This document shows, one piece after another, positions 47,162 through 60,370 of a stretch of 64,000 bases of DNA. Origin of the DNA: Serratia sp. DD3 (GTDB lineage: Bacteria; Pseudomonadota; Gammaproteobacteria; Enterobacterales; Enterobacteriaceae). The stretch lies in contig NZ_AYKS02000118.1 in the NCBI RefSeq assembly GCF_000496755.2, positions 62,001 through 126,000 on the forward strand. The letters run 5' to 3'. Each line of letters starts with the position of its first letter. Positions within the stretch are counted from its first letter, which is position 1. The notes beneath the pieces are model-generated. The model was not told the origin of the DNA. It ran no database searches and saw nothing but the letters and a program-made list of their open reading frames with translations. The position numbers were made by a program, and so were the translations under genes.

Positions 47162-48089
47162 TAAAACACAAATTCTTGCTGCTTTTGATGCCGACAGCAT
47201 CACCCAACTGCTAAAAACCGGTTTTATCGCCTACTCTGCGCGCCAGGTACAGATGCCACCAGTGCAACACTTTCGGTTTGAAGCTGCGGCAGGTGACTGT
47301 TGTATTAAATCCGCATGGCTGGAAAGGGAAGAATACTTTGTGGTGAAAGTGTCTTCTGGGTTTTACCACAATCCACAACAAGGGCTGCCTAGCAACCAAG
47401 GCTTAATGATGGCCTTTTCTGCGCAAACTGGCAAACCACAGGTGCTACTGTTGGATGAAGGCTGGCTGACAGCATTACGTACTGCCCTGGCTGGGCGCAT
47501 CGCTGCGGAATTATGCGCACCGCAAAACGTGCAGGCCATTGGTATCGTGGGCACAGGAATGCAGGCATGGCTACAATTGCAACACCTTAAAACGGTCACC
47601 GACTGTCGCCAAGTGTGGCTTTGGGGTCGCAGCCCACATCACCTTGCTGACTATTGTCAACGGGCTGAAGCGGAAGGTTTTCAGGTAAATACCACCCAAA
47701 ATGCCGCTGAACTGGCGGCACATTGCAATCTGATTGTGACCACCACGCCAAGCCGTGAACCCCTGCTGCAAGCAGAGGATATCCGCCCAGGAACACATAT
47801 CACCGCCGTAGGGTCAGACGCTGAGGGAAAACAGGAGTTAGCAACGGCGTTGGTCGCCAAAGCTGACACCATCCTGGTGGATGCACTCAGTCAATGCAGT
47901 CAGTATGGTGAAATTGCTCGTGCCTATCAGCAAAATTTACTGGCGTCAGTAGCTGTGGTTGAGTTCGGAGAAATACTGGCTCGTGGCGAGCGGGTTAGAA
48001 AGAATGAACAACAGATCACCTTGGCCGACCTCACCGGGTTAGCCATTCAGGATGCTCAGATTGTGAAAGGAATTCTGGCAAAACTATAA
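47148..48089 (+). CDS. ornithine cyclodeaminase / mu-crystallin family protein
   Basis: 313 aa from the ATG at 47148, inside the 3' end of the dehydratase gene. NAD(P)-binding GIVGTGMQAWLQLQHL near residues 128-143, and the N-terminal substrate half has KVSSGFYHNPQQGLPSNQGL. Family members include ornithine cyclodeaminase, ketimine reductases and EutC of ectoine utilisation. The tight pairing with a PLP dehydratase resembles eutBC-type pairs, but specificity cannot be assigned. Its 3' end overlaps convergent yidA by 6 bp. Confidence 0.8.
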   Translation: MKVINKTQILAAFDADSITQLLKTGFIAYSARQVQMPPVQHFRFEAAAGDCCIKSAWLEREEYFVVKVSSGFYHNPQQGLPSNQGLMMAFSAQTGKPQVLLLDEGWLTALRTALAGRIAAELCAPQNVQAIGIVGTGMQAWLQLQHLKTVTDCRQVWLWGRSPHHLADYCQRAEAEGFQVNTTQNAAELAAHCNLIVTTTPSREPLLQAEDIRPGTHITAVGSDAEGKQELATALVAKADTILVDALSQCSQYGEIARAYQQNLLASVAVVEFGEILARGERVRKNEQQITLADLTGLAIQDAQIVKGILAKL

Positions 48090-48893
48090 TACGAACTTCT
48101 CAATAGCGCGTGCCACGCCGTCTTCGGTGTTGGTACTCGTTACAAACTGGGCAATCTCTTTCAGTTCCGCGATCGCATTGCCCATCGCTACGCCAACACC
48201 AGCATATTCAATCATCGCAATATCGTTACCCTGATCCCCCAGCGCCATCACGTTTTGCTGTTTGATACCCAGATGATCCGCCAGCATTTTCACCCCAGCG
48301 CCTTTATCAACCCGCTGGTGCAAGATTTCCAGGTAAAAGGGGGCGCTTTTCATAATGGTGTAACGCTCGCCGGCTTCCGCTGGCAAATGAGCGATGGCAT
48401 GCTCTAACAATTCAGGCTCATCAATCATCATCACTTTCGGGAAACGTAGGGTACGATCCATCTCCTCTACGCTACGGTATTTCAACGGAATACCGGTAAT
48501 TCCCGCTTCACGAATGGTATATTTGCCAATGTTTTTATTCGGGGTATACAGGGTATCGAAATCAAATGCGTGATAATGCACCCCAAGCTGCCGCGCTAAC
48601 TGCTCAAAATAGAGATAATCGTCAAAACTGAGGGTTTCTTGCAGAATGCAGGTTCCATCGGCGGCTTTAAGCACCAATGCACCGTTATAGGTAATACAGA
48701 AATCATCAGCGCCTTGCATATCCAACTGACATAGATAATCCTGCACCCCCACATAGGGCCGCCCTGTAGCCAGCACCACCTTCACCCCTTGAGCGCGCGC
48801 CGCACTAATCGCTTGCTTCACCGCTGGCGTGATCTGGTGTTGAGGGTTGAGTAACGTGCCATCCATATCAATTGCTATCAGTTCAATCGCCAT
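48084..48893 (-). CDS. yidA: sugar-phosphatase YidA, HAD family
   Basis: Cof-type HAD phosphatase active on sugar phosphates. 269 aa from the ATG at 48893; the frame open to 48941 is longer than the family needs. Motif I is IAIDMDGTLLN (residues 5-15), motif II is LATGRP near 40, and motif III/IV has GDQGNDIAMIEYAG near 210-223. Next to gyrB as in E. coli. Confidence 0.94.
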   Translation of the reverse strand: MAIELIAIDMDGTLLNPQHQITPAVKQAISAARAQGVKVVLATGRPYVGVQDYLCQLDMQGADDFCITYNGALVLKAADGTCILQETLSFDDYLYFEQLARQLGVHYHAFDFDTLYTPNKNIGKYTIREAGITGIPLKYRSVEEMDRTLRFPKVMMIDEPELLEHAIAHLPAEAGERYTIMKSAPFYLEILHQRVDKGAGVKMLADHLGIKQQNVMALGDQGNDIAMIEYAGVGVAMGNAIAELKEIAQFVTSTNTEDGVARAIEKFVL

Positions 48894-49001
48894 ACGAATT
48901 TCTCTTGGTAAGTTTCCTTGGTAGGTATCAGGTTGGTGCAAGGTGTTGGTAGACGATAACCTAGCCTGGCTAGAATTCAGCGAGACTAAAACGCAGCGAT
49001 A

Positions 49002-49035
49002 AAAAATCCGCGCGGGAGCACCGGCGCGGATTTTC
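49002..49035 (-). terminator. intrinsic terminator after gyrB
   Basis: On the reverse strand AAAATCCGCGC and GCGCGGATTTT form an 11-bp stem around about 10 nt, followed by further T, 18 bp past the gyrB stop. Confidence 0.85.
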
Positions 49036-49052
49036 TGTTGCTGATTAACGCA

Positions 49053-51485
<2,433 letters not shown>

Positions 51486-52571
51486 TTAATCCTGTGGTTG
51501 AACTTCTATTTTACCCTGTTCCACACGGAACATCCTGCCCTTTTCACCGATCATGTCAGTAACTTGTTCAGCACTTACCGCGCTGACAAAAACCTGAGCC
51601 TGAGTGGCTTTCAGACGTTCAGCCAGCAACCGGCGACGGCCAGTGTCCAGCTCGGAGGCAAAATCATCAATCAGATACAGGCAACGCCGCCCGCTCTGCC
51701 GGGTGAGAAACTCACCCTGCGCCAAGCGCAATGCACACATCAGCAATTTAAGCTGACCGCGTGATAATAAATCTTCTACCGGTGTGCCTTCGGCACGAAT
51801 ACGGAAATCTGCTTTATGTGGCCCAACCGAGGTATAGGTTAATGCCCTGTCGCGCTCAAACTGCCGCTCCAACAGCTCTCCATAGTCACTCTCTTTATCC
51901 CAACCGCGCTGAAAAGAGAAATTTAACGCAAATTCAGGCAAAAATTGTGCACAGGTCGCAGTAATATCGGCGGCAATGGCCTCACTGTATGCCGCCCGCC
52001 ACTCGCTGATGCGTTCAGCCAGTGGAACCAACTGCTGATCCCAGGCGCGCAATTGCGCATAACGACTGACTTGGCGCAAGCCAGCATTACGTTGCTTCAG
52101 TAACCGTTTCAGGTTGCTCCAGGCGGTGAAAAAACCGGGTACATCATGGAAGCATCCCCAATCCACAAACGCGCGCCGATATTTTGGCCCGCCATTGAGC
52201 AGAGTAAAACCTTCGGGAGTAATCAACTGCATGGGCAATAGTTGGGCGAGTTCCGCCACTTTATGACCATCGCTGCCATCAATACGTACTTTGCTGTCAC
52301 CTTGCCGGCTTCGGCTTAGTCCTACTGATAACTCACGTTCCGCCCCTTCAATCCGGCCATGCAGTACAAATTCCGGCTGATCATGACGGATCACTCGGCC
52401 AGCCTGCAAGCTGCGAAAAGCACGCCCATGACCAAGGGTATAAACCGCCTCTAATACGCTGGTTTTACCACTGCCATTGGCCCCAACCAGGAAGTTAAAC
52501 CCAGGTGCGGGAGCCAGATCCGCCGCTTCAATATTGCGGAAATCTTTAATCAGTAAACGCGTTAACGCCAT
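51486..52571 (-). CDS. recF: DNA replication and repair protein RecF
   Basis: SMC-like ATPase loading RecA at gaps with RecO/R. 361 aa (E. coli 357). Walker [10 protein letters not shown] near 30-38, signature [10 protein letters not shown] and Walker [14 protein letters not shown] near 295-307. The gene is separated from dnaN by 156 bp containing a palindromic element, whereas in E. coli the two are contiguous. Confidence 0.97.
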   Translation of the reverse strand: MALTRLLIKDFRNIEAADLAPAPGFNFLVGANGSGKTSVLEAVYTLGHGRAFRSLQAGRVIRHDQPEFVLHGRIEGAERELSVGLSRSRQGDSKVRIDGSDGHKVAELAQLLPMQLITPEGFTLLNGGPKYRRAFVDWGCFHDVPGFFTAWSNLKRLLKQRNAGLRQVSRYAQLRAWDQQLVPLAERISEWRAAYSEAIAADITATCAQFLPEFALNFSFQRGWDKESDYGELLERQFERDRALTYTSVGPHKADFRIRAEGTPVEDLLSRGQLKLLMCALRLAQGEFLTRQSGRRCLYLIDDFASELDTGRRRLLAERLKATQAQVFVSAVSAEQVTDMIGEKGRMFRVEQGKIEVQPQD

Positions 52572-52630
52572 GCGGCAGTTATCTTAATCATCGAACAACC
52601 CTGGGCGTTATCGTCGCAAGCCATTTGCGT

Positions 52631-52689
52631 GCCGTAAAACCCCCAGCAACCGATGCGTACACAGAGTACGTCAGGATTGCGAGTACGGC
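52631..52689. repeat. imperfect palindromic element in the recF-dnaN gap
   Basis: Nested inverted pairs: GCCGTA (52631) with TACGGC (52684), GCAACC with GGATTGC, and CGTAC-ACAGA-GTACG at 52656-52670 in the middle. The layout resembles a REP/BIME-like palindromic unit and interrupts the normally contiguous dnaN-recF junction. Genome copy number is unknown. Confidence 0.55.
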
Positions 52690-52727
52690 CCAATCACAAA
52701 GGAGCAAGTAAGATAGCCCGATAATTT

Positions 52728-53828
52728 CTACAAACGCATTGGCATAACAACATAGGCCGCCGCCTGACTGGCCGCGTCCTCAATCTGCACGCTGGAGACC
52801 GAATCAGTCAGCAGTAGACGCACATCCTCGCACTTGAGCGAGTTTAATACATCCAGCACGTAGCTGACGTTAAACCCAATTTCCATCTCGCTGCCATCAT
52901 AGCTGACATCAAGGATCTCTTCTGCCTCTTCCTGCTCCGGATTATTGGCAGTGATCTTGAGTTGATTTTGACTGACGTACAGGCGGACACCGCGAAACTT
53001 CTCATTCGACAAAATGGCCGCACGGGCAAAGGCCTGCTTAAGCAAGTCACACCCGGCTTCTAAGGTCTTGTCAGGGTTCTTCGGCAATACACGACGATAA
53101 TCAGGGAAACGGCCATCAACCAACTTGGAGGTAAAGATAAAATCCCCCACATGGGCGCGAATATTATTGCTGCCGATCTGTACACGGAGTGGCGTATCAC
53201 CAGCATCCAGCAGACGCACCAGCTCCATCACCCCTTTACGTGGCACAATCACCGAATGTGTCGGTAAGGATTGACCAATCGGCATGGCGCATACCGCCAG
53301 ACGGTGACCATCAGTCGCCACAGTGCGGAGCTCTTCCCCTTCGGTCTCAAACAACATGCCGTTGAGGTAATAGCGCACATCCTGATGCGCCATCGAGAAC
53401 TGGGTCGCATCGATCAGGCGCTTTAAGGTCGCCTGCGGTAGCGTGAACTCCACTTCACTCTGCCAATCATCCAGATTCGGAAAGTCTACCGCCGGTAGCG
53501 TGGATAATGAAAAACGACTACGGCCAGAACGCACCAACATGCGCTCACTTTCAAGCGTGACGGTAATCTCGGCACCTTCCGGTAAACCCCGGCAGATATC
53601 AAAAAATTTACGTGCAGGGACGGTGGTCGCCCCCACTTCATAGGGCTGGGAGAGAGAGACGCGTGCCACCATCTCCATTTCCAGATCGGTTCCCGTCAAC
53701 AATAGAGAACCTTCCGTTACCTGCAATAACAGGTTACCCAGAATTGGCAACGTTGGGCGGCCACCCAGTGGGCTACTCACCTGTTGCAGCGGTTTTAGCA
53801 GATGCTCACGTTCAACGATAAATTTCAT
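52728..53828 (-). CDS. dnaN: DNA polymerase III beta sliding clamp
   Basis: 366 aa, E. coli length. MKFIVEREHLLKPLQQVSSP at the start and the conserved C-terminus AAYVVMPMRL that closes the clamp's partner-binding pocket. It starts 5 bp after dnaA on the same strand. Confidence 0.98.
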   Translation of the reverse strand: MKFIVEREHLLKPLQQVSSPLGGRPTLPILGNLLLQVTEGSLLLTGTDLEMEMVARVSLSQPYEVGATTVPARKFFDICRGLPEGAEITVTLESERMLVRSGRSRFSLSTLPAVDFPNLDDWQSEVEFTLPQATLKRLIDATQFSMAHQDVRYYLNGMLFETEGEELRTVATDGHRLAVCAMPIGQSLPTHSVIVPRKGVMELVRLLDAGDTPLRVQIGSNNIRAHVGDFIFTSKLVDGRFPDYRRVLPKNPDKTLEAGCDLLKQAFARAAILSNEKFRGVRLYVSQNQLKITANNPEQEEAEEILDVSYDGSEMEIGFNVSYVLDVLNSLKCEDVRLLLTDSVSSVQIEDAASQAAAYVVMPMRL

Positions 53829-53833
53829 ATGCG

Positions 53834-55228
53834 CTATGACGACAATGTTCTGATTAAATTGGAAAAATCTTCTTTGATGTCGTGACTTTCTTCACGCAGC
53901 TGCTCAATTTTCCGGCAGGCGTGCAACACCGTGGTATGGTCGCGGCCACCAAACGCATCGCCGATTTCTGGCAAGCTGTGGTTGGTGAGTTCCTTTGACA
54001 ATGCCATCGCCATCTGGCGCGGGCGAGCAACGGAACGGGAACGCCGCTTCGACAGCAGATCCGCTACTTTTATTTTATAATACTCTGCCACCGTCTTTTG
54101 AATATTATCGATAGTGACCAGCTTTTCCTGCAACGCCAGTAGATCGCGCAACGCTTCACGCACGAAATCAATGGTAATGGCGCGGCCAGTAAAATTAGCA
54201 TTGGCAATCACCCGGTTCAACGCCCCTTCCAGTTCACGCACGTTGGAACGTAGACGTTTAGCGATAAAGAACGCCACTTCACCCGGCAAACGAATATTGT
54301 TTTCATCTGCCTTTTTCATCAGGATCGCCACGCGGGTTTCCAGCTCTGGTGGTTCAATTGCCACCGTCAGGCCCCAACCAAAGCGAGACTTCAAACGATC
54401 TTCCACCCCGTTAATCTCTTTAGGATAACGGTCAGAAGTGAGGATGATCTGTTGGTTGCCTTCCAACAACGCGTTAAAAGTATGGAAAAACTCTTCCTGC
54501 GAACGCTCTTTATTGGCAAAAAACTGAATGTCATCGATCAGCAACGCATCCACCGAACGGTAGTAGCGCTTGAATTCTTCAATCGCGTTATTCTGCAACG
54601 CCTTAACCATATCCTGCACAAAACGTTCCGAGTGCATATAAACCACTTTGGCATTGGCTTTACGCGCCATGATGCCATTGCCCACCGCATGCAACAGGTG
54701 AGTTTTACCCAAGCCGGTTCCACCATACAGGAAGAGTGGGTTATAAGCCCCACCAGGGTTATCTGCCACTTGCCGAGCCGCAGCGCGCGCCAGTTGGTTC
54801 GACTTACCTTCAACGAAGTTATCGAAAGTATGTTTGGGGTTAACATTGGAACGGTAAGAAAGCTCGGGTGGCGGTGCGGCATTATCCCAACTGTGACGAG
54901 AAGGTGCCGCAGTACGGGCCACTGGGGCTGCCGGTGCATTGTTGACGCTGGCCGTAGCCGCCTGACTTATCGTTCGTGTCAGAGGTTTACTGCCCACCTC
55001 AAAACGCAATAGTGGCACATCAGTCCCACAAAAATCATTAAGCAGCCCATTGATATTGTTTAAGTACTTATCGCGCACCCAATCCAGCACAAAACGATTG
55101 GGCGCATACAGCGCCAGAGTATTGTCACTCAGTTCCGCCTGTAATGGGCGTATCCACATACTAAATTCTGTGGCTGGTAACTCATCCTGCAATCGGGCAA
55201 GGCACTGCTGCCAAAGCGAAAGTGACAC
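53834..55228 (-). CDS. dnaA: chromosomal replication initiator DnaA
   Basis: 464 aa from the GTG at 55228, which has GGAG at good spacing and gives [16 protein letters not shown] as in E. coli. A GTG four codons upstream is less likely because it overlaps that site. Domain I residues 1-85, a linker rich in Ala/Pro (II), AAA+ domain with Walker [10 protein letters not shown] and Walker B LIDDIQFF, and C-terminal domain IV with [14 protein letters not shown] that reads DnaA boxes. Upstream DNA has DnaA boxes and dense GATC sites. Confidence 0.98.
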   Translation of the reverse strand: MSLSLWQQCLARLQDELPATEFSMWIRPLQAELSDNTLALYAPNRFVLDWVRDKYLNNINGLLNDFCGTDVPLLRFEVGSKPLTRTISQAATASVNNAPAAPVARTAAPSRHSWDNAAPPPELSYRSNVNPKHTFDNFVEGKSNQLARAAARQVADNPGGAYNPLFLYGGTGLGKTHLLHAVGNGIMARKANAKVVYMHSERFVQDMVKALQNNAIEEFKRYYRSVDALLIDDIQFFANKERSQEEFFHTFNALLEGNQQIILTSDRYPKEINGVEDRLKSRFGWGLTVAIEPPELETRVAILMKKADENNIRLPGEVAFFIAKRLRSNVRELEGALNRVIANANFTGRAITIDFVREALRDLLALQEKLVTIDNIQKTVAEYYKIKVADLLSKRRSRSVARPRQMAMALSKELTNHSLPEIGDAFGGRDHTTVLHACRKIEQLREESHDIKEDFSNLIRTLSS

Positions 55229-55456
55229 GGCGGACTCCACTCGAACAAGATCAAAAATAAAAAGAAAAGGATCAGGTTACTTTTTTATCACTCATGATGA
55301 TGCCCACAGGCCTTCATCGGCTGAAAACCGCTAGAAGCATGTGGAACACCTTGGTAGCATAACCTGATGATCCCTGTTTAGGATCGGGATCCGAATGACG
55401 GATCATAGCGCAATCCGAGCAAGAGATCCTCTCCTTCATCACAGATTAGATCCATT

Positions 55457-55465
55457 TTATCCACA
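55457..55465 (+). promoter_or_regulatory. DnaA box (TTATCCACA)
   Basis: Perfect R1-type high-affinity DnaA box, about 230 bp upstream of dnaA. Consistent with dnaA autoregulation. Confidence 0.8.
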
Positions 55466-55565
55466 GCCAAGAGCGTGTGGTGATATTTTAACCAACAGAA
55501 AGCAACCGCTGCAATCACGGTAGTCGATCGCCTTCTTTTTCACACCATAAGCCCGTTGTACTGGG

Positions 55566-55574
55566 TTATCCACC
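55566..55574 (+). promoter_or_regulatory. DnaA box, one mismatch (TTATCCACC)
   Basis: Eight of nine bases match the strong box, same orientation as the first and 109 bp away. Confidence 0.6.
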
Positions 55575-56068
55575 AGGATCCTGGCGAAAAATGCCGAGGA
55601 TCGCACGGAGATCCTTGTGATTTACCCTTGAGTCCGTATAATCTTCGCCCACGTGTGATACTTGGTTCTGATTGGTCGGGTTATTTACCAGACAGGATCC
55701 TGCGGTGATTATGGGCCAAGACCGTGCTTTACTTGGCTAACAACCAAGTAGACTACCCCCATCAATTTCAAATGACAGGCAGCAAAACTGCGGCCTGAAA
55801 GATGAAAGGGGCGCGATGTGAATTGACTCAGGGCTGTACAATTATTACAATCCCGCCTCTTTATATTGCGATTGAGGCGTCGGTCATCTTCACGCCGAGT
55901 AGTCAAACGCATTTGACTTATACTCTACATAATTCGAGTGGGATGTAGGCAGCAAGGTCGAGAGTCGCCAGAAGCATAGAAAATGATGCGACTGAGGCTA
56001 GTGGACACAAGCCAACACCCCGGTCACTTGAAGTATGATGACTATATTAGTAATTCATTTAAGTTTAG

Positions 56069-56221
<153 letters not shown>

Positions 56222-56239
56222 TAAAAGCTAACCCCCTGA

Positions 56240-56599
56240 GTGGTTAAGCTCGCTTTTCCCAGGGAGTTACGTTTGTTAACTCCCACTCATTTCACTTTCG
56301 TCTTCCAGCAGCCACAAAGAGCTGGCACGCCGCAAATCACCATCCTCGGCCGCCAAAACCTGCTGGGGCATCCCCGCATCGGTCTTACTGTCGCCAAAAA
56401 ACACGTCAAGCGTGCGCATGAACGTAACCGGATCAAACGCCTGACACGCGAAAGTTTCCGTTTACGCCAGCACCAATTACCAGCGATGGATTTTGTCGTG
56501 GTTGCCAAAAAGGGGATAGCTGAGTTGGATAACCGTGCACTGACGGAAGTTTTGGAAAAATTATGGCGTCGCCATTGTCGCTTGGCTCCCGCATCTTGA
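56240..56599 (+). CDS. rnpA: ribonuclease P protein component
   Basis: Protein cofactor of RNase P, 119 aa, GTG start ([20 protein letters not shown]). The RNR motif is intact ([14 protein letters not shown] near 60-74). It starts 18 bp after rpmH, and its 3' end overlaps yidD by 37 bp. Confidence 0.97.
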   Translation: MVKLAFPRELRLLTPTHFTFVFQQPQRAGTPQITILGRQNLLGHPRIGLTVAKKHVKRAHERNRIKRLTRESFRLRQHQLPAMDFVVVAKKGIAELDNRALTEVLEKLWRRHCRLAPAS

Positions 56600-56820
56600 T
56601 TGGGGTGGTACGGGGTTATCAACTCGTATTGAGCCCACTGCTTGGGCCACGCTGTCGCTTCCAGCCGACATGTTCTCATTACGCAATTGAGGCATTAAGC
56701 AGGTTTGGGATGTTAAAAGGCAGTTGGTTGACATTGAAACGCGTATTAAAATGCCATCCTTTGAACCCAGGTGGCGATGATCCCGTACCACCGAAAACCA
56801 ACGATAACAGAGAACACTAA
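56563..56820 (+). CDS. yidD: membrane protein insertion efficiency factor YidD
   Basis: 85-aa amphipathic protein aiding YidC-dependent insertion. It has [18 protein letters not shown] near residues 32-49 and [11 protein letters not shown] near 63-73, the conserved Cys-containing motifs. Begins within rnpA and ends 2 bp before yidC. Confidence 0.95.
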   Translation: MASPLSLGSRILIGVVRGYQLVLSPLLGPRCRFQPTCSHYAIEALSRFGMLKGSWLTLKRVLKCHPLNPGGDDPVPPKTNDNREH

Positions 56821-56822
56821 CG

Positions 56823-58460
56823 ATGGATTCGCAACGCAATCTTCTTCTCATCGCTTTTCTGTTCGTGTCTTTTCTGATTTGGGATGCTTGGCAAAAGGAT
56901 AACAGTCCGCAGCCAGCACCCCAGACCACGCAACAGACAACGAACCCTACAAGCGGTGATACCGCAAGCCAGGCTGTGCCAGCCAGTGGCCAAGGTAAAT
57001 TGATTACCGTTAATACAGATGTGCTGTCGTTGACCATCAATACTCGTGGTGGTGACATTGAGCAGGCTAAACTGCTGGCCTACCCAGAGTCCCTGGGGTC
57101 AGTGACGCCATTCGAATTGCTGGAAACTACGCCAGGATTTGTTTATCAGGCGCAAAGTGGCCTGACCGGCAGAGACGGGCCAGATAATCCTGCCAACGGT
57201 GAGCGTCCTCTCTTCACAGCCGCACAAGATACTTTCACCTTAGCTGATGGTCAGGATGAGCTGCGGATCCCACTGACCTTTACCGGTAAAGACGGCTCGT
57301 TGTTCACCAAAACCTTTGTGCTCAAGCGTAACCATTATGCCATTGGTGTGGATTACTCCATTGTTAACAAAAGTGCGTCTCCACTTGAATTGACGCTATT
57401 TGGTCAACTGAAGCAAACCACACAGTTGCCGCAACACCGCGATACTGGCAGCAGTAATTTTGCACTGCACACCTTCCGTGGCGCGGCTTACTCTTCCAGT
57501 GACAACAAATACCAAAAGTATGCGTTTGATAAAGAAGAGAACCTGAATATCACCACCCAGGGTGGTTGGGTTGCCATGTTGCAGCAATATTTTGCTACAG
57601 CCTGGATACCTCAGACGGAAGGTCAAAATACCTTCTATACCGCCAAACCAGGCGATAATCTGTCTACCATCGGCTTCAAAGCAACGCCGGTTGTGGTAGC
57701 GCCAGGTGCTGAGAAACAACTGAATGCCACCTTATGGGTAGGCCCGGAACTGCAAGATAAAATGGCCACGCTGGCACCCCATCTGGATTTGACGGTGGAT
57801 TACGGCTGGTTGTGGTTTTTGTCTCAACCACTGTTCAAATTGCTGAAGTTCATCAACGGATTTATCGGCAACTGGGGTTTCTCAATCATCATCATCACCT
57901 TTATCGTACGTGGCATCATGTACCCGCTAACCAAAGCGCAGTACACATCGATGGCCAAAATGCGCATGCTGCAGCCAAAACTGCAGGCAATGCGTGAGCG
58001 TATTGGTGATGACAAGCAGCGTATGAGCCAAGAGATGATGGCGCTGTACAAAGCGGAAAAAGTAAACCCTCTGGGGGGTTGCTTGCCGCTGCTCATCCAG
58101 ATGCCAATCTTCCTGGCGCTGTACTACATGCTGATGAGCTCGGTTGAACTGCGCCATGCGCCGTTTATCTTGTGGATTCATGACTTATCAGCACAGGATC
58201 CGTACTACATCCTGCCGTTGCTGATGGGTGTGACGATGTTCTTCATCCAGAAGATGTCGCCTACTACTGTGACTGACCCAATGCAGCAGAAAATCATGAC
58301 CTTTATGCCGGTGATCTTCACAGTGTTCTTCCTGTGGTTCCCGTCTGGTCTGGTGCTGTACTATACCGTCAGTAACTTGGTGACCATCATCCAGCAGCAG
58401 TTGATTTATCGCGGGCTGGAAAAACGTGGCCTGCATAGCCGCGATAACAAAAAGGCATAA
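56823..58460 (+). CDS. yidC: membrane protein insertase YidC
   Basis: 545 aa. N-terminal signal-anchor ([18 protein letters not shown]), a large periplasmic domain to about residue 340, then five TMs of the Oxa1 core with [20 protein letters not shown] containing the cytoplasmic loop and [20 protein letters not shown]. Basic C-terminus. Inserts and folds inner-membrane proteins alone or with SecYEG. Confidence 0.98.
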   Translation: MDSQRNLLLIAFLFVSFLIWDAWQKDNSPQPAPQTTQQTTNPTSGDTASQAVPASGQGKLITVNTDVLSLTINTRGGDIEQAKLLAYPESLGSVTPFELLETTPGFVYQAQSGLTGRDGPDNPANGERPLFTAAQDTFTLADGQDELRIPLTFTGKDGSLFTKTFVLKRNHYAIGVDYSIVNKSASPLELTLFGQLKQTTQLPQHRDTGSSNFALHTFRGAAYSSSDNKYQKYAFDKEENLNITTQGGWVAMLQQYFATAWIPQTEGQNTFYTAKPGDNLSTIGFKATPVVVAPGAEKQLNATLWVGPELQDKMATLAPHLDLTVDYGWLWFLSQPLFKLLKFINGFIGNWGFSIIIITFIVRGIMYPLTKAQYTSMAKMRMLQPKLQAMRERIGDDKQRMSQEMMALYKAEKVNPLGGCLPLLIQMPIFLALYYMLMSSVELRHAPFILWIHDLSAQDPYYILPLLMGVTMFFIQKMSPTTVTDPMQQKIMTFMPVIFTVFFLWFPSGLVLYYTVSNLVTIIQQQLIYRGLEKRGLHSRDNKKA

Positions 58461-58544
58461 TACAGCTTTATCCCTGAGTTCATCCAAGCTGTAGCCAGTA
58501 ACACCGCTGCAGCTTTATTGACGAAGGGCATAACAAGCCAATGT

Positions 58545-58570
58545 AAGGCGGTCATCTAGGCCGCCTTTTT
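58545..58570 (+). terminator. intrinsic terminator between yidC and mnmE
   Basis: AAGGCGG (58545-58551) and CCGCCTT (58561-58567) with T run to 58570. It ends the rpmH-yidC transcript 110 bp past the yidC stop. Confidence 0.8.
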
Positions 58571-58599
58571 ACATGCATATTATTGAGAGATAACCGGCA

Positions 58600-59964
58600 A
58601 TGAACAACTCTGATACCATCACGGCCATTGCCACACCACCTGGGCGTGGCGGTGTAGGCATTCTGCGCATCTCAGGCCATGACGCCAAAGAGGTGGCTCT
58701 GGCGCTGCTTGGCAAACTGCCCAAACCACGTCATGCCGATTATCTGCCATTCCGCGATGCCGATGGCAGTACCCTGGATCAGGGTATTGCGCTGTGGTTC
58801 CCGGCCCCCAATTCCTTTACCGGTGAAGATGTCCTGGAACTTCAGGGGCACGGTGGGCCGGTTATTCTCGATTTGTTGCTAAAACGTGTGCTGGCGTTAC
58901 CCCGTGTACGCATTGCCCGCCCGGGTGAATTCTCAGAGCGCGCGTTCCTCAATGACAAACTGGATCTGGCCCAGGCCGAGGCCATTGCCGACTTGATCGA
59001 TGCCAGCTCAGAGCAAGCGGCACGCTCGGCGATGAACTCGTTACAAGGGGCGTTTTCTAGCCGTATCCACCAACTGGTGGAAGCACTCACTCACCTGCGT
59101 ATCTACGTAGAAGCGGCAATCGACTTTCCTGATGAGGAAATTGACTTTCTTTCAGATGGCAAAATCGAAGCGCAGCTTAATCGTGTTATCGCCGACCTGG
59201 ATAACGTGCGGGCAGAAGCACGCCAGGGCAGCTTATTGCGTGAAGGGATGAAAGTCGTGATTGCCGGGCGGCCCAATGCCGGGAAATCCAGCCTGTTGAA
59301 TGCGTTAGCAGGGCGTGAAGCCGCCATTGTGACCGATATTGCCGGTACCACCCGTGATGTACTGCGTGAACATATTCATATCGACGGTATGCCACTACAT
59401 ATTATCGATACTGCAGGCCTGCGGGATGCCATGGACGAAGTGGAGCGTATTGGTATCGAACGTGCGTGGAATGAGATCGAGCAAGCAGACCGCGTGCTGT
59501 TTATGGTGGATGGCACCACCACCAGCGCGACCGAGCCTAGCGAGATTTGGCCTGAGTTTATGGCACGCCTGCCAACCCGCTTGCCGATCACCGTGGTGCG
59601 CAACAAAGCGGATATTACGGGTGAAGAACTGGGCATGAGTGAAGTGAATGGTCACTCACTTATACGTCTTTCCGCCCGTACCGGTGAAGGGCTCGAGCTG
59701 TTACGTAACCACCTCAAGCAGAGCATGGGCTTTACCAACAATACCGAAGGTGGCTTCCTGGCCCGCCGCCGCCATTTGCAGGCATTGGAACAAGCAGACG
59801 AACATCTCGCTCAGGGGAAAGAACAGTTAGTGAGTGCTTACGCGGGGGAGTTACTTGCCGAAGAACTGCGCCTGGCACAACGAGCATTAAGCGAAATCAC
59901 CGGTGAATTTACCTCTGATGACCTGCTCGGGCGTATCTTTTCCAGCTTTTGCATTGGTAAGTGA
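58600..59964 (+). CDS. mnmE: tRNA uridine-5-carboxymethylaminomethyl modification GTPase MnmE
   Basis: 454 aa. With MnmG it forms cmnm5U34 in tRNAs reading split boxes. N-terminal folate-binding domain ([20 protein letters not shown]), then the G domain with [10 protein letters not shown] (G1), DTAGLRD (G3) and NKAD (G4) between about residues 215 and 380, and C-terminal Cys in FCIGK. It is followed by a strong terminator, beyond which the accessory zone begins. Confidence 0.98.
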   Translation: MNNSDTITAIATPPGRGGVGILRISGHDAKEVALALLGKLPKPRHADYLPFRDADGSTLDQGIALWFPAPNSFTGEDVLELQGHGGPVILDLLLKRVLALPRVRIARPGEFSERAFLNDKLDLAQAEAIADLIDASSEQAARSAMNSLQGAFSSRIHQLVEALTHLRIYVEAAIDFPDEEIDFLSDGKIEAQLNRVIADLDNVRAEARQGSLLREGMKVVIAGRPNAGKSSLLNALAGREAAIVTDIAGTTRDVLREHIHIDGMPLHIIDTAGLRDAMDEVERIGIERAWNEIEQADRVLFMVDGTTTSATEPSEIWPEFMARLPTRLPITVVRNKADITGEELGMSEVNGHSLIRLSARTGEGLELLRNHLKQSMGFTNNTEGGFLARRRHLQALEQADEHLAQGKEQLVSAYAGELLAEELRLAQRALSEITGEFTSDDLLGRIFSSFCIGK

Positions 59965-59998
59965 TTACTTATCCATACTGCTCCATAAATGTTCACTA

Positions 59999-60031
59999 AC
60001 CCGCATTAACTGCCTGTTAATGCGGGTTTTT
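59999..60031 (+). terminator. intrinsic terminator after mnmE
   Basis: ACCCGCATTAA and TTAATGCGGGT form an 11-bp stem around a 7-nt loop, followed by a T run, 35 bp past the mnmE stop. Confidence 0.9.
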
Positions 60032-60370
60032 ACTGCCTACTCACTTCCTAAATGGCCCCAACAACGGGAAAAGCGTTCGCCAAACGCTGGCAAAGTAAGC
60101 ATGCCGGAATGGGCCTAATTTACGGGCTGATTACAGATTCTCAATGCTTATCAGAAAACATAGGGTTTAGAACATCTGCAACTACACCCCATCAGTGCAT
60201 ACCAGGGGATTCAGCAGTTGAGCGGCAGATGAAGTAGAAAACACCGTACGAATGGTTGATCGAGTAACATCCCTGACTTGTGTTTTTTTTAAACTTGCGT
60301 TGCTTCCCTCCCCGATTGTTCATAATATTATCTTGTTCATGATTCATGAACAAGATAAAGGTCTGAACAA
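60032..60370. other. start of accessory zone, promoter region of abiEi
   Basis: 339 bp with no recognisable gene. The only clear elements are near the right end: two TTGTTCAT direct repeats 17 bp apart (60316 and 60333) and a 31-bp palindrome. The junction with the conserved mnmE region is somewhere after the terminator; no att-like repeat was found. Confidence 0.5.
60328..60358. promoter_or_regulatory. 31-bp perfect palindrome, likely AbiEi operator
   Basis: TTATCTTGTTCATGA and TCATGAACAAGATAA are perfect 15-bp arms around a single central T, ending 12 bp before the abiEi ATG and touching its AAGGT ribosome site. AbiEi antitoxins repress their own operons by binding inverted repeats, so this is the probable operator. 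Confidence 0.75.
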
